A stretch of DNA of 64,000 nucleotides from an uncultured bacterium (GCA_937864225.1 CALMJK010000017.1:1-64000), one strand, 5' to 3'. Shown: positions 13,295-24,095, counted from the first letter of the stretch. The notes: a model not told the origin generated them from the letters alone. Numbers and translations are program-made.

Positions 13295-14743
13295 ATGGGT
13301 CGGGAAGGGCAGAACTGGCGCGAGGAGTGCGGCGTGGTCGGCGTGGCGAACGCCCGCGACGCCGCGCAACTCGCCTGTCTCGTCCTTCATGCGCTGCAGC
13401 ACCGCGGCCAGGAAAGCGCCGGCATCGCGGTGGCCGACGGCCACACGCTGGCGACCCACAAGGCGATGGGTCTGGTCGCCGACGTCTTCGACGAGTCCAC
13501 GCTGCGCCCGCTCACCGGCACGAGCGCGATCGGACACGTCCGCTACTCCACGACCGGTTCCTCGCACCTGCAGAACGCACAGCCGATCCAGGTGACCTCG
13601 CACCGCGGCGCGGCGGCGCTGGCCCACAACGGCAATCTGGTCAATGCGCCCGAATTGCGGCGCATGATGGAGCGGGAGGGCTCCATCTTCAGCACGACCA
13701 GCGACTCGGAGATCATCCTGCATCTGGTCGCCCGCAGCCGCGAGAGCGCCATCGAGGAAGCGCTCGCCGAGGCTCTCAGCCGCGTGCGGGGCGCCTACAG
13801 CCTGGTCGTCCTGACGCGCGACCGTCTGCTGGCCGCTCGCGATCCCAACGGGTTCCGCCCCCTCTGTCTGGGACGCTGTGGCGACAGCTACGTGGTCTGC
13901 TCGGAGAGTTGCGGGCTCGACATCGTTGGCGGCACGTTTCTGCGCGATGTCGCGCCGGGCGAGCTGCTGGTCATCGAGAAGGGCGGTCTGCGCAGCCATC
14001 GTCTCGTGCCGCCGGCGCGCGAGACCTGCTGCGTGTTCGAACACATCTATTTCTCCCGTCCCGACAGCCGGGTCTTCGGGGAGAACGTCAACAAGGTCCG
14101 CCGCGCCTGCGGCGAAATCCTCGGCCGGGAGAGTCCGGCCACCGCCGACGTGGTCTGCGCGGTGCCCGATTCCAGCAACACCGCGGCGCTCGGGTACGCG
14201 CAGGCCTCAGGCATTTCGTTCGAATTGGGGTTGATCAGGAATCATTACGTCGGGCGCACGTTCATTTCGCCGGCGCAGAACGTGCGCGACATGTCGGTTC
14301 GCATCAAGTTCAATCCCGTCAAGGAGCTCATCGAGGGCAAACGGATCGTCCTGGTCGACGACTCCATCGTGCGCGGCACGACGATGCGCAAGCTGGTCAA
14401 GATCATCCGGGCGGCGGGCGCCGCCGAGGTTCATCTGCGCATCGCCTCGCCGCCCATCACGCATCCCTGCTACTACGGCATCGACACTCCGGTGCGCAAC
14501 GAGCTGATCGCCTCCAGCCATAGCGTGGAGGAGATCGCGACCTACATGCGCGTCGATTCGCTGCGCTACCTGTCCCTGCAGGGATTGCTGCAAGCCACGG
14601 GGGCCGCCGAACGGTTCTGCACGGCTTGCTTCACCGGCGAATATCCGCTGCCCTTCGATGAAGAATTGGACGACAAGGAGATCTTCGACCACGAGGCCGG
14701 GAAGCGCGAGGTGGTCGTCCCTCGTTCCCGGCGGCGGTTGTGA
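13295..14743 (+). CDS. purF: amidophosphoribosyltransferase
   Basis: ECGVVGVANARDAAQLACLVLHALQHRGQESAGIA; VLVDDSIVRGTT PRPP motif. Confidence 0.95.
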   Translation: MGREGQNWREECGVVGVANARDAAQLACLVLHALQHRGQESAGIAVADGHTLATHKAMGLVADVFDESTLRPLTGTSAIGHVRYSTTGSSHLQNAQPIQVTSHRGAAALAHNGNLVNAPELRRMMEREGSIFSTTSDSEIILHLVARSRESAIEEALAEALSRVRGAYSLVVLTRDRLLAARDPNGFRPLCLGRCGDSYVVCSESCGLDIVGGTFLRDVAPGELLVIEKGGLRSHRLVPPARETCCVFEHIYFSRPDSRVFGENVNKVRRACGEILGRESPATADVVCAVPDSSNTAALGYAQASGISFELGLIRNHYVGRTFISPAQNVRDMSVRIKFNPVKELIEGKRIVLVDDSIVRGTTMRKLVKIIRAAGAAEVHLRIASPPITHPCYYGIDTPVRNELIASSHSVEEIATYMRVDSLRYLSLQGLLQATGAAERFCTACFTGEYPLPFDEELDDKEIFDHEAGKREVVVPRSRRRL

Positions 14744-14770
14744 TCATCCGCGCCGCGGTGACATGAGCAC

Positions 14771-17485
14771 GTGACCCAGGCAGACCCGGCCGACGGCCAC
14801 CGGCCCGACGCCCGTTACAGCGATCCCGCCGCGCTCGGCGCCACCCTCGAGGCGCTGGTGCTGCCGTGTGTCATCCGTCCGGCGAGCTATCTGGGCGGAG
14901 AAACCGGCGCTTGCCGCGTGCCGTGGCGCGACGAGCGCGCCAACGTGCTGCTCGCCTTCCCCGACGCCTACGAGATCGGCATGTCTCACACCGGACTGCG
15001 CGTGCTGTACGCGCAGCTCAACCGAGACGGCGGACGCGAGATCTTCGCCGACTTCACCTGCGCTCCTTGGCCCGACATGGAGGCCAGGATGCGCGAATTG
15101 CGGCTGCCGCTCTACGGGCTGCAGACGCGCCGGCCCGCGCGCTGTTTCGACGTCGTCGGCTTCACGCTCGCCTGGGAGCTGACTTACACGAACATCCTGA
15201 CCATGCTCGATCTCGCGGGTCTGCCGCTGCGAGCCGGCGAGCGGCGCGACGGCGATCCGATCGTGATCGCGGGCGGTCACGGCGCCTGCAGCCCCGGCGC
15301 GTTGGCGCCGTTCGTGGACGTTTTCTTCCTGGGCGACGGCGAGGAAACGGTGCGCGAGGTGGGCGTCGCCGTGTTGGACGCCAAGCGGGCCGGTGAAGGG
15401 CGTGCGGCCCTGCTGGCGCGCCTGGGCGCGCTGGAGGGGGCGTGGCGACCCGACGCGCCGCGGCCCGCGCGGCCGCGACGGCTGCCCGATCTGGGCGCCT
15501 GCGAACCTCCGGCCGGACCGGTCCCCGTCACCGAGCCGGTCCACGATCGGCTCACCCTCGAGGTCATGCGCGGCTGCGCGCGCGGCTGCCGCTTCTGCCA
15601 GGCCGGCATGCTTACCCGGCCCGTGCGGGAGCGCGACGCCAGCGCGGTGGCCGCGGCCGCCGCGGCCGGCGTGACGGCCACCGGCTGGGACGAGGTCTCG
15701 CTCCTGTCGCTCTCCGCCGCCGACTACTCGGCCCTGGCGCCGGCGCTGCGCGGCGCGCGCGAGGCGCTGGCCGGCGGGCGCACGAACCTTGTGCTGCCCT
15801 CGCTGCGCGTGGACGCGCTCGATCCGGCCGTCTACGGCGAGTTGCATCGGGAGGAGCCGGGCTCGTTCACGTTCGCGCCGGAGGCCGGCAGCCAGCGACT
15901 GCGGGACGTCATGAACAAGAACGTGACCGACGAGAACGTGCTTGAAAGCTGCGGCCGCGCCTTTGCCGCGGGCGCCAAGAGCGTCAAGCTCTACTTCATG
16001 ATCGGCCTGCCCACCGAAACGGACGACGATCTGCGCGCGATCGTGGATCTCGCCGGGCGGGTCGCCCGTCTCGCGCCCCGGGGCGCGGGGCAGATCACCG
16101 TGTCGGTTTCGCCGTTCGTGCCCAAGCCGCACACGCCGTTCCAGTGGGCTGGACAGTCTCCCCGCGCCGAGATCGCGCGGCGCAACGCGCTCTTGGAGAC
16201 GCAACTCGCCCGACTGCGCGTCAAGGTCAGCCTGCGCAGGCCGGAAGTGTCGGCGCTGGAAGCGGTGCTCGGCCTGGGCGACGCCGACTGCGCGGAGGCC
16301 CTGCTCGCGGCTTGGCGCGACGGCGCGCGCTTCGACGGCTGGAGCGAGTGGTTCGACGCCGACCGCTGGGATCGGGCGTGCGCCGCGGCGGGCGTCGACA
16401 CGGCCGCGCTGCTCGCTCCGCGCGATCCGGAGGCGCCCCTGCCCTGGGACGGGATTCTGGCCGTGGACCCCGGCTTCCTGCGCGAGGAGTGGGCGCGCGC
16501 CCTGCGCGGCGAGACGACCCCGGACTGTCGGCTCGAGGGACAGTGCGCCGGCTGCGGGGCGTGCGGCCCGGCGAGCGGGCACGTGACCGCGGCGCCCGTC
16601 GCGCCCGACCAAGCCACGGTGTCCGCCGCGGTGCCGCCCACGCCGTTCGACCCGCGCAACGCCAGTCGCGACGACCCGTCTCAGGAGCGGCGGCGCTGGA
16701 CGGTCTGGCGCAATCAGGCCCCGCAGCGCTGCTGGCAGCGAGTCGAGTACACGAAGCTGGACGCGGCGCGTTTCCTGGGCCACCTCGATTTCCAGCGGCT
16801 CTTTCGCCTGGCCCTGCGGCGGGCCGGCGTGCCGATGGCCTACAGCCAGGGTTTCCATCCCCATCCGCTGCTGAAATTCGGGCCGCCCTTGCCGGTCGGG
16901 GTGGAGGGGGAGCGCGAGTTGTGCGACATCGCTCTGGCGCGCTCCGCGCCCGGCTGGTTGGCGGCGCTCAACGCCGAATTGCCGGCGGGGGTGCGCGTGG
17001 TGCGCGCGGCGCCGGTCGGGCCCAACCTGCCCGAGGCGGTCGAGGCGTGCGTCGGGCGCGCCGACTACCGCGCCGTGCTGCCGCGCCTCGCGCCGGAGGG
17101 CGCCGACGGTCGGGCGCTGGCGCGGCGCATCGCCGCCTTCGAGGCCGCCGCGGCTTGGCCCTGGACGCGCAAGCGCGAGAAGGGGGACGTGGAGCTGGAC
17201 GTGCGTCCGCTGCTCGTCCCCGGGTCGCTGTCGTTCACGTCGGCGGAACAAGGAGGGGACGGCGCGCTGCAATTCTCGCTCGTGCGCGACGCGTCCACGG
17301 CCGGCCTGCCGCCGCATGAGTTCCTGGCCGCGCTTTGCGGTCCTCTTCTCCCCGAGCCGCGGTTGTGCCGAGTACGCCGCACGGCCATGCTGGGCCGCGA
17401 CGCCGCGGGTCGCTGGCGTTCGCCCATCGACGTGATCGGGGAGATCAACACCAGACGCTGGCTCAGGCGGGACCTGTACGCCTGA
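14771..17485 (+). CDS. B12-binding-type radical SAM protein fused to radical-SAM-linked DUF2344 (TIGR03936-like) domain
   Basis: CARGCRFCQAGM radical SAM motif; C-terminal KLDAARFLGHLDFQRLFRLALRRAGVPMAYSQGFHPHPLLKFG; adjacent to RNase E/G as usual for this family. Confidence 0.88.
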   Translation: MTQADPADGHRPDARYSDPAALGATLEALVLPCVIRPASYLGGETGACRVPWRDERANVLLAFPDAYEIGMSHTGLRVLYAQLNRDGGREIFADFTCAPWPDMEARMRELRLPLYGLQTRRPARCFDVVGFTLAWELTYTNILTMLDLAGLPLRAGERRDGDPIVIAGGHGACSPGALAPFVDVFFLGDGEETVREVGVAVLDAKRAGEGRAALLARLGALEGAWRPDAPRPARPRRLPDLGACEPPAGPVPVTEPVHDRLTLEVMRGCARGCRFCQAGMLTRPVRERDASAVAAAAAAGVTATGWDEVSLLSLSAADYSALAPALRGAREALAGGRTNLVLPSLRVDALDPAVYGELHREEPGSFTFAPEAGSQRLRDVMNKNVTDENVLESCGRAFAAGAKSVKLYFMIGLPTETDDDLRAIVDLAGRVARLAPRGAGQITVSVSPFVPKPHTPFQWAGQSPRAEIARRNALLETQLARLRVKVSLRRPEVSALEAVLGLGDADCAEALLAAWRDGARFDGWSEWFDADRWDRACAAAGVDTAALLAPRDPEAPLPWDGILAVDPGFLREEWARALRGETTPDCRLEGQCAGCGACGPASGHVTAAPVAPDQATVSAAVPPTPFDPRNASRDDPSQERRRWTVWRNQAPQRCWQRVEYTKLDAARFLGHLDFQRLFRLALRRAGVPMAYSQGFHPHPLLKFGPPLPVGVEGERELCDIALARSAPGWLAALNAELPAGVRVVRAAPVGPNLPEAVEACVGRADYRAVLPRLAPEGADGRALARRIAAFEAAAAWPWTRKREKGDVELDVRPLLVPGSLSFTSAEQGGDGALQFSLVRDASTAGLPPHEFLAALCGPLLPEPRLCRVRRTAMLGRDAAGRWRSPIDVIGEINTRRWLRRDLYA

Positions 17486-17502
17486 GCCCGAACAGGACAC
17501 CC

Positions 17503-19341
17503 ATGAAGAAAGAAATCATCATCAACTCCACGCCTCATGAGATCCGAATCGCGATCCGGGAGGACGAGGAACTGGTCGAACTGCTCATGGAGCGCGCCGA
17601 CGCGCGCCGCATCGTGGGCAACATCTACAAGGGCGTCGTGGCCTCGGTGCGCCCCGGCCTGCAGGCGGCCTTCGTGGATGTCGGGCTCGAGAAGGCAGGT
17701 TTCCTGCACGCCTCCGACCTCGTGCACGAAGATCCCGACGACGATGACGTCGACGCGCCCGCACCGGGCGAGCGCGTCGACGGGCGGGACGAACGCCGCG
17801 AACGGTCCCTGCCGGACATCGACAAGGTTCTCAAGGTGGGGGACGAGATCCTCGTCCAGGTCACCAAGGAGCAAATCGGCACCAAGGGGCCACGCCTGAC
17901 GGCCGATCTGAGCCTGCCTGGCCGCTTTCTGGTGCTCATGCCGAAGGGCCGGCGCGTGGGCGTGTCGCGCAAGATCGAGGATCGCCGCGAGCGCGTGCGC
18001 CTGAAGCAGCTGCTGGCCGAGATGCGCCCCGACCAAGGCGCCTTCATCATCCGCACCGCCGCCGAGGGCATCACCGAGGAGCAGTTTCGTCGCGACGTGG
18101 ACTATCTCACCCAGCTGTGGCGGTCGGTCAAACGCGCGGGCGAGGAGCAGCAGGGAGTGGGCCTGGTCCACGAGGACGTGGGCATGGTGGTGGGCCTGAT
18201 CCGCGACATTTTCAAGGACGACGTTGATCAACTCGTGATCGACGACAAGGACGACCACGAGCGGCTCGTCCACTACGTGCAGACGTTCGCGCCCGCCCTG
18301 CACGAACGCATCCGTCTCTACCACGGCGCCCTGCCGATCTTCGATCAGTACGACATCGAGAACGAGATCCGCAAGAGCCTCGACCGCAGGGTGTGGATGA
18401 AGAAGGGCGGCTATCTCGTCATCGAACAGACGGAGGCGCTCGTCTCGATCGACGTCAACACGGGCCGTTTCACGGGCAAGCGCAACCAGGAGGACACGAT
18501 CCTCCAGACGAACCTGATCGCGGCCCGTGAGGTGGCTCGTCAACTGCGCCTGCGCGACGTCGGCGGCATCATCGTGATCGATTTCATCGACATGGAGAGC
18601 GAGGCCAACAAGCGGCGCGTCTTGAACGATTTGCGCACTTATCTCAAGCACGATCGCGCGCGCACCAAGACGTTCGCCGTCAGCAATCTGGGACTGGTCG
18701 AGATGAGCCGCCAGCGCGTGCGGCCGTCGGTGCTGTCGTTCCTGAGCGACGCCTGCCCGTACTGCACTGGCGTGGGCAAGGTGCTCAGCTTCGAAACTCT
18801 CAGCAACCGCATCGAGCGCCTGGTGCACCGCATCGTCACGATCACGCGCGAGCGCGCCCTGCAGGTCCAGGCCAATCCCACGCTGGCGCTGTACATTCTC
18901 GAGGACCGCGCCGACCAGTTCCGGGACCTCGCGCGCGCTCACGACGTCGAGATCGACGTGCTCGACGATCCCGCCTTGCACCGCGAGGAGTTCCGCATCG
19001 TCTCGTTGGGCAGCGGGCGCGACCTGGTGGCGGAAGTGGAAAAGACCGCGCACGCGGGCGAACGCGGACAGCCGCGCGCCGAGGCGTTTGGCGGCCCGAG
19101 CGGGCCGGCGCGCGACGAAGACCCGAGCGGGGGGCGGCGCGACGCGCGCGGCGCCAGGCGCGGCGAAGCGGCCCGGGGCGAGCAGCCGGCGCGAGGCACC
19201 GGCCGCCCGCGAAGCGGCGGCAATCGGAGTGGACGGGGCGGCGCGCGCGACGGAGGCGACAACAGGCGGCGGACGGACACGCGCGGCAAGCGTGGGGCGC
19301 GGCCCGCGGCCGCCGAAGAGACGCCGGAATCCGACGACTAG
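17503..19341 (+). CDS. rng: ribonuclease E/G
   Basis: MKKEIIINSTPHEIRIAIREDEELVEL, GNIYKGVVASVRPGLQAAFVDVG, GGIIVIDFIDM, CPYCTGVGKV; basic RGG-rich tail. Confidence 0.93.
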   Translation: MKKEIIINSTPHEIRIAIREDEELVELLMERADARRIVGNIYKGVVASVRPGLQAAFVDVGLEKAGFLHASDLVHEDPDDDDVDAPAPGERVDGRDERRERSLPDIDKVLKVGDEILVQVTKEQIGTKGPRLTADLSLPGRFLVLMPKGRRVGVSRKIEDRRERVRLKQLLAEMRPDQGAFIIRTAAEGITEEQFRRDVDYLTQLWRSVKRAGEEQQGVGLVHEDVGMVVGLIRDIFKDDVDQLVIDDKDDHERLVHYVQTFAPALHERIRLYHGALPIFDQYDIENEIRKSLDRRVWMKKGGYLVIEQTEALVSIDVNTGRFTGKRNQEDTILQTNLIAAREVARQLRLRDVGGIIVIDFIDMESEANKRRVLNDLRTYLKHDRARTKTFAVSNLGLVEMSRQRVRPSVLSFLSDACPYCTGVGKVLSFETLSNRIERLVHRIVTITRERALQVQANPTLALYILEDRADQFRDLARAHDVEIDVLDDPALHREEFRIVSLGSGRDLVAEVEKTAHAGERGQPRAEAFGGPSGPARDEDPSGGRRDARGARRGEAARGEQPARGTGRPRSGGNRSGRGGARDGGDNRRRTDTRGKRGARPAAAEETPESDD

Positions 19342-20282
19342 ACGGGAGGGACGGGCTCGATCCGGCCGCGCCACTGCAGCCTGGCGGTGGCCCAATGGGC
19401 GCGGGCCAAGGCGCGGTTGCGCGCGCAGTCGCCGGGCGCCAGCCCCCGCAACAGCGCCTTCGCGCTGTATTCCAGCCCCAGCGCCGCCCGGAAACGCCAC
19501 ACGCGGCGCGGCCCGTAGTGCTTGGCGACGAACAGCCGGTAGCTGTGGTGGAACTGGCGCCGGCTGAAGTCGCTGACCTGGTCGGCGGCGCGACCTTCCA
19601 GGTGCACGACCTCCGCGCCCGCGAAGTAGTAGACGCGCCATCCCGCGCGCGCGGCCCGGCGGCACCAGTCGGTCTCCTCGAAATACATGAAGAAGCGTTC
19701 GTCCAGGGGGCCGACCGCGCGCAGCGCCTCGCCGCGAATCAGCAGGCACGCCCCCATGGCGTAATCGACCGCCCTCGTCGGCTCGTCCCGCCGCGGCACC
19801 TGCGTGAACCGGAGGTTCGCGCGGGGGGCGGGCAGCCACGTCCCCCGCGGGTCAAGGGCGGCGCACAGGTGGAAACGCGCCGCTGGGAAGTTGCCCCAGC
19901 TGATGGTCGGTTCGCCGGCGGGCGTCGTGAGCAGGGGACCGGCGGCGCCGGCGTCGGCAGTGGCGTCGACGAACGCGACGAGGCGGGCCAGCGAGTTCGG
20001 CCGGCAGACGGTGTCCGGATTGAGGAGCAGAACGTGCCGTCCGGACGCTTCGCGCAACGCCAGGTTGTTGCCGGCGCTGAAACCGACGTTCCGTCCGGCC
20101 TCGATCAGGCGGCAGCGCGGGTACTGCCCGCGCAGTAGCGCGGCCGAGCCGTCGTGGGAGGCGTTGTCGACCACGAAGGTCTCGACTTGGAGACCCGCCG
20201 TGGCCGCGGGCAACGAATCGAGGCAGCCTCGGAGCAGCTCGCGGGTGTTCCAGTTGACGATGATGACGCTCAGATCGGTCAC
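19338..20282 (-). CDS. family 2 glycosyltransferase (rhamnosyltransferase-like)
   Basis: MTDLSVIIVNWNTRELLRGCLDSL...VDNASHDGSAALL; LLNPDT; FFMYFEETDWCRRAARAG. Confidence 0.9.
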   Translation of the reverse strand: MTDLSVIIVNWNTRELLRGCLDSLPAATAGLQVETFVVDNASHDGSAALLRGQYPRCRLIEAGRNVGFSAGNNLALREASGRHVLLLNPDTVCRPNSLARLVAFVDATADAGAAGPLLTTPAGEPTISWGNFPAARFHLCAALDPRGTWLPAPRANLRFTQVPRRDEPTRAVDYAMGACLLIRGEALRAVGPLDERFFMYFEETDWCRRAARAGWRVYYFAGAEVVHLEGRAADQVSDFSRRQFHHSYRLFVAKHYGPRRVWRFRAALGLEYSAKALLRGLAPGDCARNRALARAHWATARLQWRGRIEPVPPV

Positions 20283-20321
20283 GGCGTGGCCCTGCGGTTG
20301 TGGGCGCGCGGACGGGAACGC

Positions 20322-21113
20322 TCAGTGTTTGCGCCCGGCCCCGCGCAGGATCTCCTGTTCCTCGGCGGTGAGACTCTGCAGGCCCTCGCGCGAGATCTTC
20401 TCCAGGATCTCGTCCACGCGCTCCCGCCGCCTGGCCCCAGCGCCGGGCGGCGCGCCGCCCACGACGCGAAAGCGCGCCCTTCCGCCGCGGCCCGCGCCGG
20501 GCCAGCCCGGCCACGCGCGCCGCGGCCCTCCCGCCTTCAGCCAGAGATAGCCGAACAGCATGCCGCCCAGATGGGCGAAGTGGCCGATGCCGTCGAGCGA
20601 GCGCTGTTGGGCGGCGAGGAGCTCGAACACGCCGAACAGCAGCACGAACCACTTCGCCCTGATGGGGATGATGAAATAGAGCAGGATCTGGCGCTCGGGA
20701 AACAGCAGTCCATAGGCGAGCAGCAGCCCGAAGATCGCGCCCGAAGCACCCACCAGCGGCGCCTGCGATCCCCACGAGGTCAGGCAGTAGGTCAAGCCGC
20801 CGCCCAGGCCCGTCACGAAGTAGTAGGTGAGGAAAGCGCGGCGCCCCCAGAGTTGCTCGATCTCCGAGCCGAACATCCAGAGAGCGAACATGTTGAAGAA
20901 CAGGTGCCAGAAGCCGCCGTGCAGGAACATGTACGTGACGAACTGCCAGAGGTGCAGGCTTGGCAGGGCGTCGGCCGGCACCAGGCCCAGCAGCGAGACG
21001 AACGCTTCCCGCGCACCCGGTGGCAACAGCAGCAGCGCGATGTGCACGGAGATGTTGACGGCCAGCAGCGTCTTGACGGTCGAGCCGAGCGGCGGCCCGA
21101 AGCCCAGCTGCAT
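20322..21113 (-). CDS. rhomboid family intramembrane serine protease
   Basis: HGGFWHLFFNMFALWMFG, VGASGAIFGLLLAYGLLFP (GASG Ser), FAHLGGMLFGYLWLK (His). Confidence 0.9.
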   Translation of the reverse strand: MQLGFGPPLGSTVKTLLAVNISVHIALLLLPPGAREAFVSLLGLVPADALPSLHLWQFVTYMFLHGGFWHLFFNMFALWMFGSEIEQLWGRRAFLTYYFVTGLGGGLTYCLTSWGSQAPLVGASGAIFGLLLAYGLLFPERQILLYFIIPIRAKWFVLLFGVFELLAAQQRSLDGIGHFAHLGGMLFGYLWLKAGGPRRAWPGWPGAGRGGRARFRVVGGAPPGAGARRRERVDEILEKISREGLQSLTAEEQEILRGAGRKH

Positions 21114-21228
21114 GCCTCCCCCGGTGCGGTAACCCACGCCTGTCCTCCCCGCCGGACAAGGCGCCCGGCCGGCGAAAAGTAGCACGCGGCGGGCATCGCG
21201 TCAGCCCGAAAGCCAATTCGCAAGGAGA

Positions 21229-21252
21229 AAGGGGGCCCGTCAGGGCCCCCTT
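21229..21252 (-). terminator. perfect inverted repeat downstream of the SGNH hydrolase gene
   Basis: AAGGGGGCCC-GTCA-GGGCCCCCTT, 10-bp perfect stem just past the stop at 21279 (minus strand). Confidence 0.6.
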
Positions 21253-21278
21253 AGGCGCGCTGCGACGGCGCGGCCAGG

Positions 21279-22559
21279 TCAGTCGCCCGTGCCGTAGGTC
21301 GGATCCCAGACCAGCGAGCCGACGTCCACGCCGGCCAGGCTAGTGCCCGCCGCCTCGTTGATCGCCTCGACGAACGCGTTCGCCACGAGGCCTTGGCCCC
21401 GGTTGTTGGGGTGGATGCCGTCGAGCGAGAAGGCGGTGGTCGCTTCGCCGAGGGCGTACAGACCCCCCGTCAGCCCGTCGAGCCCTTCGTCGTGCAAGGT
21501 GGCGAACAGCGCCTGCGCGTCCACGACAGGCACGTCCCGCTCGTCGCACACCGAAGCGATGTTCGCGTTGTAGGCTTCGATCAGGCCCGTCACCGTGCCG
21601 GCCTCGGCCGTGGAAAGCGTCCAGCGGCCGTCCAGCGGCAGGCTGTCGGGCACGGCCAGGAAGCTCAAGGCGGGGAGCCTGACATAGGAAACCGGGCTCT
21701 CATCTGTCGGCACCGTGGCGCCGGCAATGGCATCGACGAGCGCCTTGGGCACGAAGTACGGGATGTCGTCCAGCACCGGCAAATTGGCCGCGATGATCAA
21801 GGGCGCCGTTCCGCTCAGCTGCGCGACGTTCACCTGGATCTGCTCGATGATCTGGTCCAACCAGCCCGCGAAGTACGCCGCCGGCGTCAGGTTCACGCCC
21901 AGCGCCGGGCTGCCGGTCGTGGCCGCGGTGAGAATCTCCTCGGCGCCGATCCAGAGCGTGACCAGCGTCGGCTTGCGGCCGATCGCCTGGTTCAGCATGG
22001 TCACGTTGCCGAACGTCGGGTTGCGCAAGATGAGGTCGAAGTAGCGGTTGTTCGGGACCTGGCTGTTGGCCGAGGTGAGCGCGTTGAGCACGTCGCTTGT
22101 CGTCGCCAAGGGCACGGCCAGGTTGGAATAGGGCGCGGGCAGCGTGGCCATGACTGCCAGAGAAGGCACGCTGGCCGTCGGCGTCGTGCCGAGGAGGGCC
22201 ACTCCCGTGCCGGTCCAGTACAGCACGCCCGCGGTAACGGACGTGCTGCCCGTGCTGGTGATGCCGATGCCCGGCGACAGGATGTACGGTTGCGTGAACG
22301 TCGCGGACGAGGAGACGGCGACGCTGTGCCCCATCTGCCGCGCGACGAGCGACGGATAGCTGCCGAGCTGCCCGTTCAGCATCAGCCCGCCGTCCATGAA
22401 GCCGGCCGTCATGCTGCTGCCGATCGCGACATAGCGCTCGAAATAGTCCGTGCCGGTCAGCACGACCGTGGGGCTATGGGGCTTGTCGACCCCGCAGCCG
22501 GTCAGCAGGGCGGCCAGCAGCGCCGCGCACCCCAGGAAAAGCGTGATTCTGCGCGTCAT
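21279..22559 (-). CDS. SGNH/GDSL hydrolase-like lipoprotein
   Basis: Lipobox LLTGCGVDKP; YVAIGSSMTAGFMDGG; TLWIGAEEIL; SLDGIHPNNRGQGLVANAFVEAIN. Confidence 0.8.
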   Translation of the reverse strand: MTRRITLFLGCAALLAALLTGCGVDKPHSPTVVLTGTDYFERYVAIGSSMTAGFMDGGLMLNGQLGSYPSLVARQMGHSVAVSSSATFTQPYILSPGIGITSTGSTSVTAGVLYWTGTGVALLGTTPTASVPSLAVMATLPAPYSNLAVPLATTSDVLNALTSANSQVPNNRYFDLILRNPTFGNVTMLNQAIGRKPTLVTLWIGAEEILTAATTGSPALGVNLTPAAYFAGWLDQIIEQIQVNVAQLSGTAPLIIAANLPVLDDIPYFVPKALVDAIAGATVPTDESPVSYVRLPALSFLAVPDSLPLDGRWTLSTAEAGTVTGLIEAYNANIASVCDERDVPVVDAQALFATLHDEGLDGLTGGLYALGEATTAFSLDGIHPNNRGQGLVANAFVEAINEAAGTSLAGVDVGSLVWDPTYGTGD

Positions 22560-22572
22560 GGTCCGCACCTCC

Positions 22573-23880
22573 CTAGAAGGCATAGCCCAGGCTGAGGCCG
22601 AAAATGTGGGCGATCGAGTCGTAGCTCCCGGCGGGCAGGTTGTCGCTGAAGCGAAGCACTTCGCCGTCCACCACGTTGGCGCGCTCGTGGAAGAGCACCG
22701 CCATGTACGAGCCGACGAGCTTCACGTCGCCCGTTCTCACCTGCAGGCCGCACGAGAAATCCTCGCGATCGGCGTCCGGCAGCAGCGGGCTCATCGATTC
22801 GTACGGCTGCGGCGTGTTGTCGTGGCAGTAGCCGAACATGGCGTTGACCGTTGGCGAAAGCGTCAGGTCCAGGCCGAAGCGCAGCTGCCACACGTCCTCG
22901 TAGGCCTCCTCGATCGTCTGATCCAGGGCGTCGGTCTCGAAATCCAGCACGAGCGCGTCGAACTCGGACCAGCCGAAGCGCACCGCGTTGAACTCGGCGC
23001 GCACGGTGTCGCTGAACCGGTAGGAGGCGCCCAGAGCCAGGATCCAGGGCAGCTTCAATTCGGTGTTCAGCTTCTGCTCGGCGCCGCCCAGGGCGGCGAT
23101 CTGGGCGTCGATCGTGGCGGCCAGCGTGGTGGGCGCGACGTTGGTCAGGAGGGCGTCGCCGTCCTCGAACTCGAGGGCCTTGTTGTGGTGGTACATCGCG
23201 CCGAAGGAGAGCCGCGGCTGCGGGCGCCACATCAGGCCCGCGCACGGCGTGAAGTTCAGGTTGCTCGATCCCTTCAGGTCGGCGTTGATCACGTTCACGG
23301 GCGTGCTCAGTCCGCCGAATTCCACCACGGTGTAGCGGCTCAGGCTGATCTCCGACCAGCCCACGTCCATGCCCACGGCCAGCGCGGCGCGGTCGTCGAA
23401 GCGGTAGGCCACGGTGGGCGTGACGTAGATCGTGGCCAGGTCCACGTCCCAGCTCGTGTCGCGGCCGATCCAGGTCTCCTGGTCCTCCCACTCGACGCCC
23501 AGGCCGAAGGGCGCGTACACGCCCAGTCCGAAGGCCAGACCTCGACCCGTGTTTCGCGCGCCGTAGAGACCGGGAATGGGGAAACTCTGCGCCGTGGTGC
23601 AGCCGGTCTCGCCCGGATCGGGGGAACTCGCCGCGACGAACTTGGTCGACGGCACGACCGGCATGAGGTTGGCGTCGATCAGGCTGCCTTCGAGAAAGGC
23701 GATGCCGGCCGGGTTGTAGAAGATGGCCGAACCGTCGTCGGCGGTCGCCGTGAAGGCGCCGCCCAGCGCGGTGGCCCGCGCGCCGGCCTCGTAGATGTTG
23801 AAGCCGCCGGCGTGAGCACCGGTCGCCAGGGTGACGACACCCGCCAGCGCCAGGGCCCGGAGTCTCCAGAACCGTGTCAT
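22573..23880 (-). CDS. OmpP1/FadL family outer membrane transport protein
   Basis: GGFNIYEAGARATALGGAFTATADDGSAIFYNPAGIAFLEGS, typical FadL N-terminus; terminal aromatic residue (GYAF). Confidence 0.88.
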   Translation of the reverse strand: MTRFWRLRALALAGVVTLATGAHAGGFNIYEAGARATALGGAFTATADDGSAIFYNPAGIAFLEGSLIDANLMPVVPSTKFVAASSPDPGETGCTTAQSFPIPGLYGARNTGRGLAFGLGVYAPFGLGVEWEDQETWIGRDTSWDVDLATIYVTPTVAYRFDDRAALAVGMDVGWSEISLSRYTVVEFGGLSTPVNVINADLKGSSNLNFTPCAGLMWRPQPRLSFGAMYHHNKALEFEDGDALLTNVAPTTLAATIDAQIAALGGAEQKLNTELKLPWILALGASYRFSDTVRAEFNAVRFGWSEFDALVLDFETDALDQTIEEAYEDVWQLRFGLDLTLSPTVNAMFGYCHDNTPQPYESMSPLLPDADREDFSCGLQVRTGDVKLVGSYMAVLFHERANVVDGEVLRFSDNLPAGSYDSIAHIFGLSLGYAF

Positions 23881-24019
23881 TTCGCCTCCTTGTCGGGGAG
23901 GGTGCGGGAGCGGCCGATTTCGCACTGGCCGGCTCGGTGGCAATCGAGCCGCACCCTAGCATGGGGGCCGCGTTCTGAAAAGAGCGTTGCGCGCGCGTAG
24001 GCGGCGGCGCCCTGAACGT

Positions 24020-24049
24020 TTGACACCCCGGCCCCAAAAGCGATATAAG
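24020..24049 (+). promoter_or_regulatory. predicted strong promoter TTGACA-N18-TATAAG upstream of the Rrf2 regulator
   Basis: Consensus TTGACA at 24020-24025 and TATAAG at 24044-24049; start codon at 24096. Confidence 0.55.
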
Positions 24050-24095
24050 GGTCCGGAATTCAGACGCGCCTCAAGACCCATCGCGCGAGGACTCC